From positions 34,984,904 to 35,048,903 of the forward strand of contig NC_035444.2 in the NCBI RefSeq assembly GCF_002127325.2: a DNA stretch of 64,000 nt, read 5' to 3'. The notes under the pieces are model-generated. The model searched no databases. It saw only the letters and a program-made list of their open reading frames with translations, and was not told the origin of the DNA. This stretch comes from Helianthus annuus. Lineage: Eukaryota > Streptophyta > Magnoliopsida > Asterales > Asteraceae. Positions within the stretch are counted from its first letter, which is position 1, and every line of letters starts with the position of its first letter. Below, piece by piece: positions 44,416-55,671 of the stretch. Made by a program: the position numbers and the translations under genes.

Positions 44416-47400
44416 TGTTACGCCCTAACACGTTATTAACGAAAGTCGCAGCGGAAGTCCTTGCCATAAAACTTCTTACATTATAAACCATACTTCTTAC
44501 TTGAAAGTTCACTTTTTTTTTTTTTAAGAAAATAACTCTTTTATATTAAATACAACAAACTGACTCAATTATAAAATAATTGACAGCTTATGTACAATAA
44601 ATTACATCCTTAGACAACCCCGTACAATCCCTCAAGTGACTCGACCCTCAATCTTTATTCCTTCATGATCCTCCGTGACTCGTACCACCTGCATTCACCA
44701 CATATATTCAAAACATTAGCGCACAATGTATAAACATGATCATTCACATTCGCTTCACTTCTCGTTCTCTATCAAACTTTGAGCATTCCGTCTGCGTATC
44801 CATTTCCTGGCGAGGCTTCTTAAATGTACCTGCATTACTTATCATCCTCAAGGTACACCGATAATAACGTTAATCCTCAATGTGTCAAAATCATGCACAT
44901 ATATGTACTTACATACCCACATGCCTATACATCTACAAACGTACATACACTCATACATACCCTTATACATACCTACATACACAACTACATACTTACATAA
45001 CCTTTCTACAAATAGGCATAAGTACATACACTCATACTCATCATTAAGCATAATTACATATTCCACCACATGCGTACTCTTGGGGTTATAAATAAACATA
45101 CGTACATACGTACATACCTACTTACATAAGTTCTACATACATATGTAATTAAATACGAACACACAAACTTGCTTATCTACAAACGTGCATCCCTATATGC
45201 TCATAAGAAACTTACGAATCATCGGGTTGCGTTACGGATGACTTAGAAATACAAATTAAGCAAAACGGAGAAATGGGCTAGACAGCCCGTCGGCGACGGG
45301 GTGGGGACCCGTCGGCGACGGCTTCTTAAAACACCCGTCGCCCAACTTTTCCGTAGCCAGGTAGATAGGCCGTCGGCCAAAGTGGTGGTTTTGGGAGCCC
45401 GTCGGCGACGGGGTGGGAGCCCGTCGGCGACGCCCTCTTGAAACGCCACTTTTCTGCAGTTCCGTTCCATCGTTCGTACGCACTAAAACGCGCGTAACTT
45501 TTGAACCGCTTACCCGTTCGACCTCCCGTTTCTTTCTACATGATTGTAAATTCACCATTTATCATATGGACCTAAAACCCAACATCCGAGTTAAGGAAAT
45601 TTTTGACTTACACGCTCTTGGCCTTTTATTCTCTTATGAATTATTCGACCCGTTATGGGTATTTATACATTAAAAGATCTATAACATACAAAACCCTATA
45701 CTTCGCTTTCATACTAAACCAAGACATTACTCTAATCGAATAGCTCACTTCTAAATGACTTTTAAGGTCGTTTACCCGAAATCCCCACCAAGGGCGTTTT
45801 TGACAACCTTGCCCCATTATTAACAACAAAGCACTACCTTGCATAAGTAACCAATCCTACTACCTAGTTACGGTTCTTAATCACGCATACCTTGCTCGGA
45901 TCAAAGCTGAGATCCGTTTAATACTTCGTCGATATCATACCATTTGTTCCTATTCGACTTCGATTATCATACCTAGTTAAGTTGCATATAACTTTACATA
46001 AATAACTAAGAAGTGATTACGGAATCACTTACCTTATGGTTCCGTGCTCGTATCCGATTCCTCGCCTCCTCTTGACCCGTTATCATTCCGTTCTTGAGTC
46101 CATGCTAATGTGATCCCTATCCTTTCATGTCATTACAATCACATTATGGTTAGCACAAATGTTCATTCATACTAACATTCATTTCCTTTCATTCATACAT
46201 TACTTGCATTTTTATTAATCAAATACCACATACACAAGGCATAGACTAAAAGTCACCTTGTTCCACACTCACACAACTCAATTATCTTCGTACACGGCAT
46301 GTAGATCACCTAGTACATAACACATTACTTCTTTACTATTATCGTTGTGTCCGAAAGGCTAACCATGTTATAATTTATCGGTTGACTTTCAGAAAGTCAA
46401 CCTTCTAGCATATAACTTCTAACTTTTGAACACGCATTCATGTTGATATAGTAGACCATATTAATGACATGATATTCATTTTATACATAATGTTTTATGT
46501 CACATACAACTACATGATCACCTAGTCACATACACAATATACGCATAATCAATTTACACATACTTATGCTTTCATGGTTCTACATTTGACAACCACATTA
46601 CTAAGTTAGATAATTTAACGAAATTCGTAACATCATCCTTTACTAGTTTGGTCATATGTTATACATTAGTACCCATTCACTTCTTAATCGCAATTAAGTG
46701 CTTAATAAAAACATATGGCGAGCATCGCCCGTTCAAACACAATGTGCAAGCTTCTAATGCATAATTTTGACCAACACATACATTCAACCCGAATTCTTGT
46801 ACTAGTTCCATCTATAGCACATTCGTTAAGTTAGTATACTACTAATTACATCATTACCACGAGTCATTCATATATGTCAAGCCACTTCCTAAAATCTTAC
46901 ATCCTAACTTCTCTTAGACATTTCATCAAACACTTGGTGGGCATACTACCTTCTAAGCACAATGTACAACTAATTCATGCATAGTCTTCTAGGTTCTCAC
47001 TTTCAATTATCAACATAACAAAACATCAAACTAACTCCATACCATATTCAACCTAACTAGCAAGGATGAATCACATACAACATAATATATCAAGAATTTA
47101 AACAAAGATTGGACATGAGTGACATACCCATGTCGCCACTTTTACTAACCCAAACGGGTTTCATCTTCAATCATCAATTAACACTTAATCTTGTATAACT
47201 CACCTTCCATATGATAATTTTAACATATATTCATGCTCAATTTCATAGAAATTCACGGATTTATCATAACCCACTTCATATCAAAATCACCAAATCATGA
47301 ATTACAACTTACCAAGTGATTTGTAAAGCTAGATGATCAAGAATCCTTGCACATGCAATAGAATTAGGCTGGATTCCCTCTTTAATTTGATGAATTTGAT

Positions 47401-47718
47401 GTGGTTAGGGTTTTGTGGGGAAGGTTTCCCCTGGTCTTTCTTCTCGATCGCACACCCCACACTTTCCAAGCACTGGCCATTTTTATTAAGTGTTTTATTT
47501 ACACATTTTACATTTTCACCCCCTCATTCTTTTATAACATGACACTTTCCTCATTTCTACATACTAACATAGTTAACCTTCATGCATACCTAATATTTTA
47601 GATTTACTAAGATTTGTAAACCTTTAATAATGGTGAAAATCTATGTTGCCATTTCTTTTCGTTGAAATATTGCGATTGTAATATTATAAGATGACATACG
47701 AATTTTTGGGGTGTTACA
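44416..47718 (-). repeat. 3' LTR of the LARD
   Basis: Nearly identical to 49970-53270. It contains four copies of the near-palindromic word CCCGTCGGCGACG (45287-45435), a tract of CATACATAC-like repeats (44890-45150), and on the minus strand a TATA box (GTATAAATACCC near 45656-45667). Small frames inside, all duplicated in the other LTR, are not genes. Confidence 0.93.
45661..45667 (-). promoter_or_regulatory. TATA box in the LARD LTR
   Basis: Minus strand TATAAAT in GTATAAATACCC. The equivalent in the promoter-providing right LTR is 51213-51219. Confidence 0.5.
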
Positions 47719-47737
47719 AGTCTACCCCCCTTAAATG

Positions 47738-47757
47738 AGGTTTCGTCCCCGAAACCT
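47738..47757 (-). other. Stem-loop before the 3' LTR (LARD)
   Basis: Arms AGGTTTCG and CGAAACCT with loop TCCC (GGGA in sense), 19 nt from the LTR border. It differs from the Tekay stems at three pairs, all compensated. Confidence 0.7.
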
Positions 47758-48983
47758 TTCTCATTCAGACTGGATCATTCTACTCTTACCTCTTTCAAGT
47801 CGTTCTCCCACCATACTTACTACAACCTAAACGCATTCGGGATCTTGGCAATGTTTTATTCGTGCATGAACATAATTGTACACCTCGTTCCCATGCCCTT
47901 ATATTAGGTAAATTATTTTCAGAATTATACTTATGTCAGACTCTTCTCCGGAGCTCCTATTAGTGTCTTTTACTTTATAATACTAGCTCTTAACACATAG
48001 CATTACTACGTTTCTTTCATCGAATTTATTCCAATTGTATACAATCATTAATTGTACAAACCTAAGTATGCGGCTTGTTTCTAACTTCCTTTTTAAGCAT
48101 ATCTTATTCATATATTTGCTAATCGAATAAATCGATTTACTTTATACTACTCATTCATCGTATGCCATCTTTCCTTTTGTTCAAATGAACATGGCCAACA
48201 AGCCGAGCATCAGAGTTAGCATTTCTTAACGGTACTTCCCTACTCATAAATTCTATCAGTATTTCCACAGTTACGAGCATTCGGGTTCACTACCACCAAT
48301 TCGCATAACAGTATTATTCAATTGTAACTTTCTATTTAACATCCACAAGTTAAACCATTTACTAACCTCGCTAATTTGGAACAAACCAACGTGTAACAAC
48401 CCGAGTTGACTTGCTCCTTTATGAGTCCATAACTTAATAGGGTTGATCTTGTCCATCGGGTGTCATAAACTTTCGTTCATGAGCATTCTTTCACCGTTCT
48501 AGGTAGTTTCATCGCATCGTGATTCCTGCCAATCTCATTATAAAATTAGGGGTTTACACATTCCATTCGATTCTTTCATACATGATGTTTATCACATCGC
48601 CTTATTTATATATTAATACTTTCTCAATTCCTTCGTAAGACATTAGTGCGTTAGACCTATTCATAACAGGTCAATACATGGCCATTTCTTAATATATCAT
48701 TCTTGTTATTTATATATATACGTATCGAGGTACATGTTTTAAATCCGTCCCACGGATTTAAATGTAACATCCATACCCTTCATTCCTTCTATGTTTGAAT
48801 CCATCTAGCGGCTCCAAACATATCATTCGTACCTTTTCCTCCTTACATGTGTTTTAACAAAAACTTAAAGTTTTACCTGCCTTCAGCAACTAGGTTTTAA
48901 GGTTAGTCATCTTAGTTGTCGAATCATAATTACTTCATTCTAGTTCTATCCATATATGAGTTTTCTTCTTCCTTACACATTCA

Positions 48984-49180
48984 ACTACCCAAGTAAATGG
49001 GGTTCGGCATAAACACTCTCAATGAGAGTTAAGCATTCACATTCGATTACCCAAATAATTGGGTTTGGCATAAACACTCTCAACGAGAGTTAAGCATTCA
49101 CATTCGATTACCCAAATAATTGGGTTTGGCATAAACACTCTCAATGAGAGTTAAGCATACATATTCCACTACCCAAGTAA
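48984..49180. repeat. Tandem repeat, about 62-bp unit, three copies
   Basis: Unit containing CCCAAATAATTGGG and ACTCTCAACGAGAGT, i.e. two small palindromes per unit, starting near 48984, 49046 and 49107, with a partial fourth. Confidence 0.9.
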
Positions 49181-49969
49181 TTGGGTTTTTCGCTTTTAAT
49201 CATAACTTCTTCTTTCAATCCGTAATACGGATTAAGCTTCTAGCATTCATTAGAGCATTCCAAATCACCCGTTCAAAACGGATGGTAGCTCATTCTTATT
49301 CGACTTGTTCGCTAGAACCGGTCGACTCGCATAACTTTTCATAACCTTTGTTAGCATAACCAAATCCGCAATGGATTTGCTAATTTGCATTCGCTACAAC
49401 ATAGCGCCCGTCTGCTACCCCGTTCTACCGGGCATACCTGCAACAATCGCCACGGTCTCACGAACATCGTATGCTTCTTGCGTACTGGCCAGGTGCGCAA
49501 TCCACACACTAGTTTCGTGCCTTCGTGTAATCATCGCCTTATGCCCGAGAGATGGGTTTCAGTTTCGTGCATATTTCCAAAACTTCCCCAAGACCACATC
49601 ATGGCCTTTCGTTTAATAATTACCCTCCCAAGGAGACCCCTTCCTTTTTATTTTGACATCGGTATTCATACATTTTAGTATTGTGTACCTGGGGTTAATT
49701 TGCCTAGTTGCACCTTCGCCGCCTTGGCATTCATCCTATTCTGCATTCACGGAGCACCCTCTTCAAACTCTTACGCTTACCTTGCACATAACATACTATT
49801 AGTTTCCTTCAAATACATAATCTAATACATACTTACATTCGCTTTTGCATTTAGGCCTCGATCGAGTCTTAGATTGTACGGGTTCTTAGTCACGAGAGCA
49901 CACCGGTTTGAGTTCAAGTATCTACCTCTTGTTACTTGATTCTCTCAAACCTGGGCTCTGATACCAACT

Positions 49970-52900
49970 TGTTACGCCCTAACACGTTATTAACGAAAGT
50001 CGCAGCGGAAGTCCTTGCCATAAAACTTCTTACATTATAAACCATACTTCTTACTTGAAAGTTCACTTTTTTTTTTTAAGAAAATAACTCTTTTATATTA
50101 AATACAACAAACTGACTCAATTATAAAATAATTGACAGCTTATGTACAATAAATTACATCCTTAGACAACCCCGTACAATCCCTCAAGTGACTCGACCCT
50201 CAATCTTTATTCCTTGATGATCCTCCGTGACTCGTACCACCTGCATTCACCACATATATTCAAAACATTAGCGCACAATGTATAAACATGATCATTCACA
50301 TTCGCTTCACTTCTCGTTCTCTATCAAACTTTGAGCATTCCGTCTGCGTATCCATTTCCTGGCGAGGCTTCTTAAATGTACCTGCATTACTTATCATCCT
50401 CAAGGTACACCGATAATAACGTTAATCCTCAATGTGTCAAAATCATGCACATATATGTACTTACATACCCACATGCCTATACATCTACAAACGTACATAC
50501 ACTCATACATACCCTTATACATACCTACATACACAACTACATACTTACATAACCTTTCTACAAATAGGCATAAGTACATACACTCATACTCATCATTAAG
50601 CATAATTACATATTCCACCACATGCGTACTCTTGGGGTTATAAATAAACATACGTACATACCTACATACCTACTTACATAAGTTCTACATACATATGTAA
50701 TTAAATACGAACACACAAACTTGCTTATCTACAAACGTGCATCCCTATATGCTCATAAGAAACTTACGAATCATCGGGTTGCGTTACGGATGACTTAGAA
50801 ATACAAATTAAGCAAAACGGAGAAATGGGCTAGACAGCCCGTCGGCGACGGGGTGGGGACCCGTCGGCGACGGCTTCTTAAAACACCCGTCGCCCAACTT
50901 TTCCGTAGCCAGGTAGATAGGCCGTCGGCCAAAGTGGTGGTTTTGGGAGCCCGTCGGCGACGGGGTGGGAGCCCGTCGGCGACGCCCTCTTGAAACGCCA
51001 CTTTTCTGCAGTTCCGTTCCATCGTTCGTACGCACTAAAACGCGCGTAACTTTTGAACCGCTTACCCGTTCGACCTCCCGTTTCTTTCTACATGATTGTA
51101 AATTCACCATTTATCATATGGACCTAAAACCCAACATCCGAGTTAAGGAAATTTTTGACTTACACGCTCTTGGCCTATTATTCTCTTATGAATTATTCGA
51201 CCCGTTATGGGTATTTATACATTAAAAGATCTATAACATACAAAACCCTATACTTCGCTTTCATACTAAACCAAGACATTACTCTAATCGAATAGCTCAC
51301 TTCTAAATGACTTTTAAGGTCGTTTACCCGAAATCCCCACCAAGGGCGTTTTTGACAACCTTGCCCCATTATTAACAACAAAGCACTACCTTGCATAAGT
51401 AACCAATCCTACTACCTAGTTACGGTTCTTAATCACGCATACCTTGCTCGGATCAAAGCTGAGATCCGTTTAATACTTCGTCGATATCATACCATTTGTT
51501 CCTATTCGACTTCGATTATCATACCTAGTTAAGTTGCATATAACTTTACATAAATAACTAAGAAGTGATTACGGAATCACTTACCTTATGGTTCCGTGCT
51601 CGTATCCGATTCCTCGCCTCCTCTTGACCCGTTATCATTCCGTTCTTGAGTCCATGCTAATGTGATCCCTATCCTTTCATGTAATTACAATCACATTATG
51701 GTTAGCACAAATGTTCATTCATACTAACATTCATTTCCTTTCATTCATACATTACTTGCATTTTTATTAATCAAATACCACATACACAAGGCATAGACTA
51801 AAAGTCACCTTGTTCCACACTCACACAACTCAATTATCTTCGTACACGGCATGTAGATCACCTAGTACATAACACATTACTTCTTTACTATTATCGTTGT
51901 GTCCGAAAGGCTAACCATGTTATAATTTATCGGTTGACTTTCAGAAAGTCAACCTTCTAGCATATAACTTCTAACTTTTGAACACGCATTCATGTTGATA
52001 TAGTAGACCATATTAATGACATGATATTCATTTTATACATAATGTTTTATGTCACATACAACTACATGATCACCTAGTCACATACACAATATACGCATAA
52101 TCAATTTACACATACTTATGCTTTCATGGTTCTACATTTGACAACCACATTACTAAGTTAGATAATTTAACGAAATTCGTAACATCATCCTTTACTAGTT
52201 TGGTCATATGTTATACATTAGTACCCATTCACTTCTTAATCGCAATTAAGTGCTTAATAAAAACATATGGCGAGCATCGCCCGTTCAAACACAATGTGCA
52301 AGCTTCTAATGCATAATTTTGACCAACACATACATTCAACCCGAATTCTTGTACTAGTTCCATCTATAGCACATTCGTTAAGTTAGTATACTACTAATTA
52401 CATCATTACCACGAGTCATTCATATATGTCAAGCCACTTCCTAAAATCTTACATCCTAACTTCTCTTAGACATTTCATCAAACACTTGGTGGGCATACTA
52501 CCTTCTAAGCACAATGTACAACTAATTCATGCATAGTCTTCTAGGTTCTCACTTTCAATTATCAACATAACAAAACATCAAACTAACTCCATACCATATT
52601 CAACCTAACTAGCAAGGATGAATCACATACAACATAATATATCAAGAATTTAAACAAAGATTGGACATGAGTGACATACCCATGTCGCCACTTTTACTAA
52701 CCCAAACGGGTTTCATCTTCAATCATCAATTAACACCTAATCTTGTATAACTCACCTTCCATATGATAATTTTAACATATATTCATGCTCAATTTCATAG
52801 AAATTCACGGATTTATCATAACCCACTTCATATCAAAATCACCAAATCATGAATTACAACTTACCAAGTGATTTGTAAAGCTAGATGATCAAGAATCCTT

Positions 52901-53270
52901 GCACATGCAATAGAATTAGGCTGGATTCCCTCTTTAATTTGATGAATTTGATGTGGTTAGGGTTTTGTGGGGAAGGTTTCCCCTGGTCTTTCTTCTCGAT
53001 CGCACACCCCACACTTTCCAAGCACTGGCCATTTTTATTAAGTGTTTTATTTACACATTTTACATTTTCACCCCCTCATTCTTTTATAACATGACACTTT
53101 CCTCATTTCTACATACTAACATAGTTAACCTTCATGCATACCTAATATTTTAGATTTACTAAGATTTGTAAACCTTTAATAATGGTGAAAATCTATGTTG
53201 CCATTTCTTTTCGTTGAAATATTGCGATTGTAATATTATAAGATGACATACGAATTTTTGGGGTGTTACA
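49970..53270 (-). repeat. 5' LTR of the LARD
   Basis: Copy of 44416-47718. Differences seen by eye include the T-run near 50065, G against C near 50216, ACCT against ACGT near 50660, A against T near 51177, A against C near 51682 and C against T near 52737. Confidence 0.93.
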
Positions 53271-53294
53271 CAACGCTTATTCAAAACGCAGTTA

Positions 53295-54014
53295 TGTTGG
53301 TCCATGCATTCAAGCCCCGAAGAACAGATGATAAAGAAAGCCAAAATTGGTTCAGAACAGTTGATCCTCATAAGCAATGTTTGTTCTAGATTCTCCCATT
53401 GACAGTGGTTATCTATCAGCTAATGACTTCTAAGTACTGATCCTTCTCAACATCTGTTCATCAAAGACCTGATCTGATATGAGACTGAAGCCTAACTACT
53501 GATGTCTCTTAAGCACTGATGAAGACCAAAGCACTGCCCATTCAAGGACTGATCACCCTTTGAAGAAAGCACTGATTCTCAACATCAGTGCTTAGGCTAC
53601 AACAGTGGAAGCTGCATCAGTGTTTTATGTAATCAGTGTTTGTATTAACAGTGTTTAGAGGTTGTTAGGAGGTTAGATGCCACTTTCATGGTGACGTCAG
53701 CAAAGATGCTCAGTGGTTTAGTTTGTACTATAAATAGAATAGTACCTGTACTGTTCTATTAGCTCTTCTGCAACAAGTCATCTTGTACGAACAAATCAGT
53801 GAGCTCAGGCTGAGGGGGAGTCTAGTTGCATACATGGATAAGTTGAATAATCTAATAGATACAATCTTTTGACTTAATGAAATCATGTTTGCTTAAAGCT
53901 ATTCTTCTTTGATTGTGTGTTAAAGTTTATTTCCATTTCCACTGCAACACTAATCTCTGTTTTCATCTTCCATCTTTATTAAACATTACAATCTAAGAAA
54001 CTCAAATCCTAACA
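53295..54014 (+). repeat. 5' LTR of the copia element (720 bp)
   Basis: TG..CA ends; TATA box CTATAAATAG at 53728-53737; the phrase TCTTGTACGAAC downstream is shared with the solo LTR at 25831. Many words ACTGATG and CAGTG recur. Confidence 0.75.
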
Positions 54015-54028
54015 ATTGGTATCAGAGC
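54015..54028 (+). other. Copia primer binding site (initiator Met tRNA)
   Basis: ATTGGTATCAGAGC directly behind the LTR, complementary to initiator tRNA-Met. Confidence 0.85.
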
Positions 54029-54185
54029 ATAGGATAGTCAAATTCGATCTAACAGTCAATTTGACATAAAAGTTCAGCTCAAATTAATTGATACTTACGT
54101 TGTTTGTATTTAGTTGAAAAAACAGAGTAAAAGGTAATCACATACAAAGTTGATTATTCTGAAAGCTTTTGTAAAATCAACCAAG

Positions 54186-55031
54186 ATGATATCACAATCA
54201 CACGACCTTCACAACACTGGAACACTATTCAAGCCACCTATGCTTGTCAGATCCGAGAACAATATCTGGCAACGTAGAATGGGGCATGTTCTTGCTCAGC
54301 AAAACACCGGATGCTGGAAGTTAGTCATCTTTGGACCACACTTTCCAATGGTGCCTAGTACTGAAGATCCCAAAGGCTTTGTGCCTAAAAGCCTTGATAA
54401 TTACTCAGAACAAGATTTTCAGAAAATTGAATTAGATGCAAAGGCTTTTAGCATAGTAGCCTCAGCTCTTCCAAATGACATTTATACGGGATTGTTACAT
54501 TGTAACAGTGCCAAAGAGCCGTGGGATGCTCTTAAAGAGCAGTTCGGTGGTACAAAAGAGGTGATTGAAAATAACAGGGAGGTTTTGAATCAACAGTATG
54601 AAACATTTTGCCATGTGAAAGGAGAATCACTAACACAACAATTTTAACGTTTTAGTTGTCTCATTAGTGAACTTAAACTTGTTAATATTGAATTTGCAAA
54701 ATCAACTCTAAATAGTAGGTTTCTAAGGTCACTACCTGACAAATGGGACACAATTGCGTTTGTAACCAGAAATTCTGTTGGGTTCAAAGAGTTAAGTCTG
54801 ACCCAACTTCATGGTCGACTCCTCACTTATGAGAGAGAGTTGAACCAGAAAAAGAAGTTACAAGAGTCTGGGAAGGTTGCTGATGATTACACCTTTGGTA
54901 ACACAACACTTCTGGGTCAAGAAGAATCTGGTAGCAGTAAGGATCAGAGTTATGATCATTACATTGACATAACAGCTGGTGGAGCTTTTAACAACTCTGA
55001 TTCTTACTCAGCTAACTATGATTTTACGTAG
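54186..55031 (+). pseudogene. copia gag (UBN2-type) with an in-frame stop
   Basis: Gag polyprotein start of a Ty1/copia element. The ATG at 54186 (MISQSHDLH) fits family starts. Recognisable are WQRRMGHVLA, DAKAFSIVASALPNDIY, and AKEPWDALKEQFGGTKEV, the UBN2 gag core. A TAA at 54645-54647 interrupts the frame; the same frame then continues (RFSCLISELKL..SLPDKWD..LTQLHGRLLTYE) to 55031, so it is a single nonsense change. The zinc knuckle and all of pol are cut off by the next insertion. Confidence 0.85.
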
Positions 55032-55671
55032 GAACGTTAAACGACCTGACGAGTCGATTAGAAGAGTGCTCAGACTGAATCAGAGGCGGAATTCATTGAT
55101 TCAGTCTTTGTTTAGCTTGATTTCACAATTTAACGTCTCTTTTATTGATCTGCTAACAGTATATAAGCGCTGGAGACAATCCGGCAGAGCTTCGCCGTAC
55201 CATACAAGACCACAACTCCCCTTCTAATGGTTTCGCTCAAATGACCCTTTATATAGGGTGAAGGTTTCGCTTATACAGTCATGACATATAAGCGAAACTA
55301 CTCCTAATGACACATAAGCGGAACTAACCTAGTGACACATAAGCGAAACTAACCCAGTGTCATATGAGCGAAACTTTTACTAAATCATGATTTCTCGATT
55401 TCCGTGCATGATACAATCAGCCCTAACCTAAGACTCGAACTAAGATGTAGTCGACAGACAACTGCACCAACAGACTCCCCCTTGAATGTTGACGGAATCT
55501 TCAGTGAGAGTCTTCAAACATGACAGCTCTTCAATCTTGATCGGTCTTCTTCAGGAACTCTTCTTGGAATCATGTACCCGGATCTTTCTCTGGCTCTAAC
55601 TCTCATCAGACTCCCCCTATCATCAAGCTGGGATCGCTGTCTGGAATTTGTTATCACCATTTGTCACACCC
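55027..55671 (-). mobile_element. Truncated copia element in opposite orientation: 3' LTR and internal end
   Basis: On the minus strand a purine tract AAGGGGGAGTC (about 55473-55483) precedes an LTR start TGTTGGTGCAG at 55472; the LTR runs down to about 55027. It holds four copies of an about 27-bp unit with CACATAAGCGAAACTAAC. 55484-55671 is the 3' internal region; the rest was removed by insertion of the Tekay-like element at 55672. The LTR end next to gag is approximate. Confidence 0.65.

Larger units (their letters stand above)
47719..49969 (-). other. Interior of the LARD, non-coding with hairpin array
   Basis: No frame with retroelement motifs. The open stretches at about 49371-49678 have no recognisable domain. 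What stands out are perfect short hairpins with loops of three to five bases, for example TTTAAATCCGT-CCC-ACGGATTTAAA (48738-48762), AATCCGT-AAT-ACGGATT (49217-49233) and CAAATCC-GCAAT-GGATTTG (49361-49379), and a tandem repeat at 48984-49180. The primer site (TGGTATCAGAGCC in sense) lies at about 49953-49966. Confidence 0.75.
44416..53270 (-). mobile_element. LARD-like non-coding LTR retrotransposon, 8.9 kb
   Basis: LTRs of 3303 bp (44416-47718) and 3301 bp (49970-53270), target duplication CAACG (44411-44415 and 53271-53275), primer site beside the right LTR and purine tract AAGGGGGGTAGACT beside the left LTR, so minus-strand transcription. The interior of 2251 bp has no recognisable gag or pol. 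The two LTRs differ at only about half a dozen positions plus a T-run length change, so insertion is recent and must have used enzymes from another element. The LTR ends (TGTTACGCCC..GGGGTGTTACA) and stem-loop suggest a chromovirus origin. Confidence 0.92.
53295..55026 (+). mobile_element. Truncated copia element: LTR, primer site, gag
   Basis: LTR 53295-54014 (TGTTGG..CTAACA), primer site at once after it, then gag; everything downstream is missing because another copia LTR in opposite orientation starts at about 55027. The left LTR border abuts the short LTR fragment left of it. Confidence 0.8.

Noticed and set aside
45243..45673. Arg/Pro-rich frames repeated at 50795-51225
   Set aside because: They lie inside both LTRs of the non-coding element and follow the GC-rich word repeats; no start context or domain.
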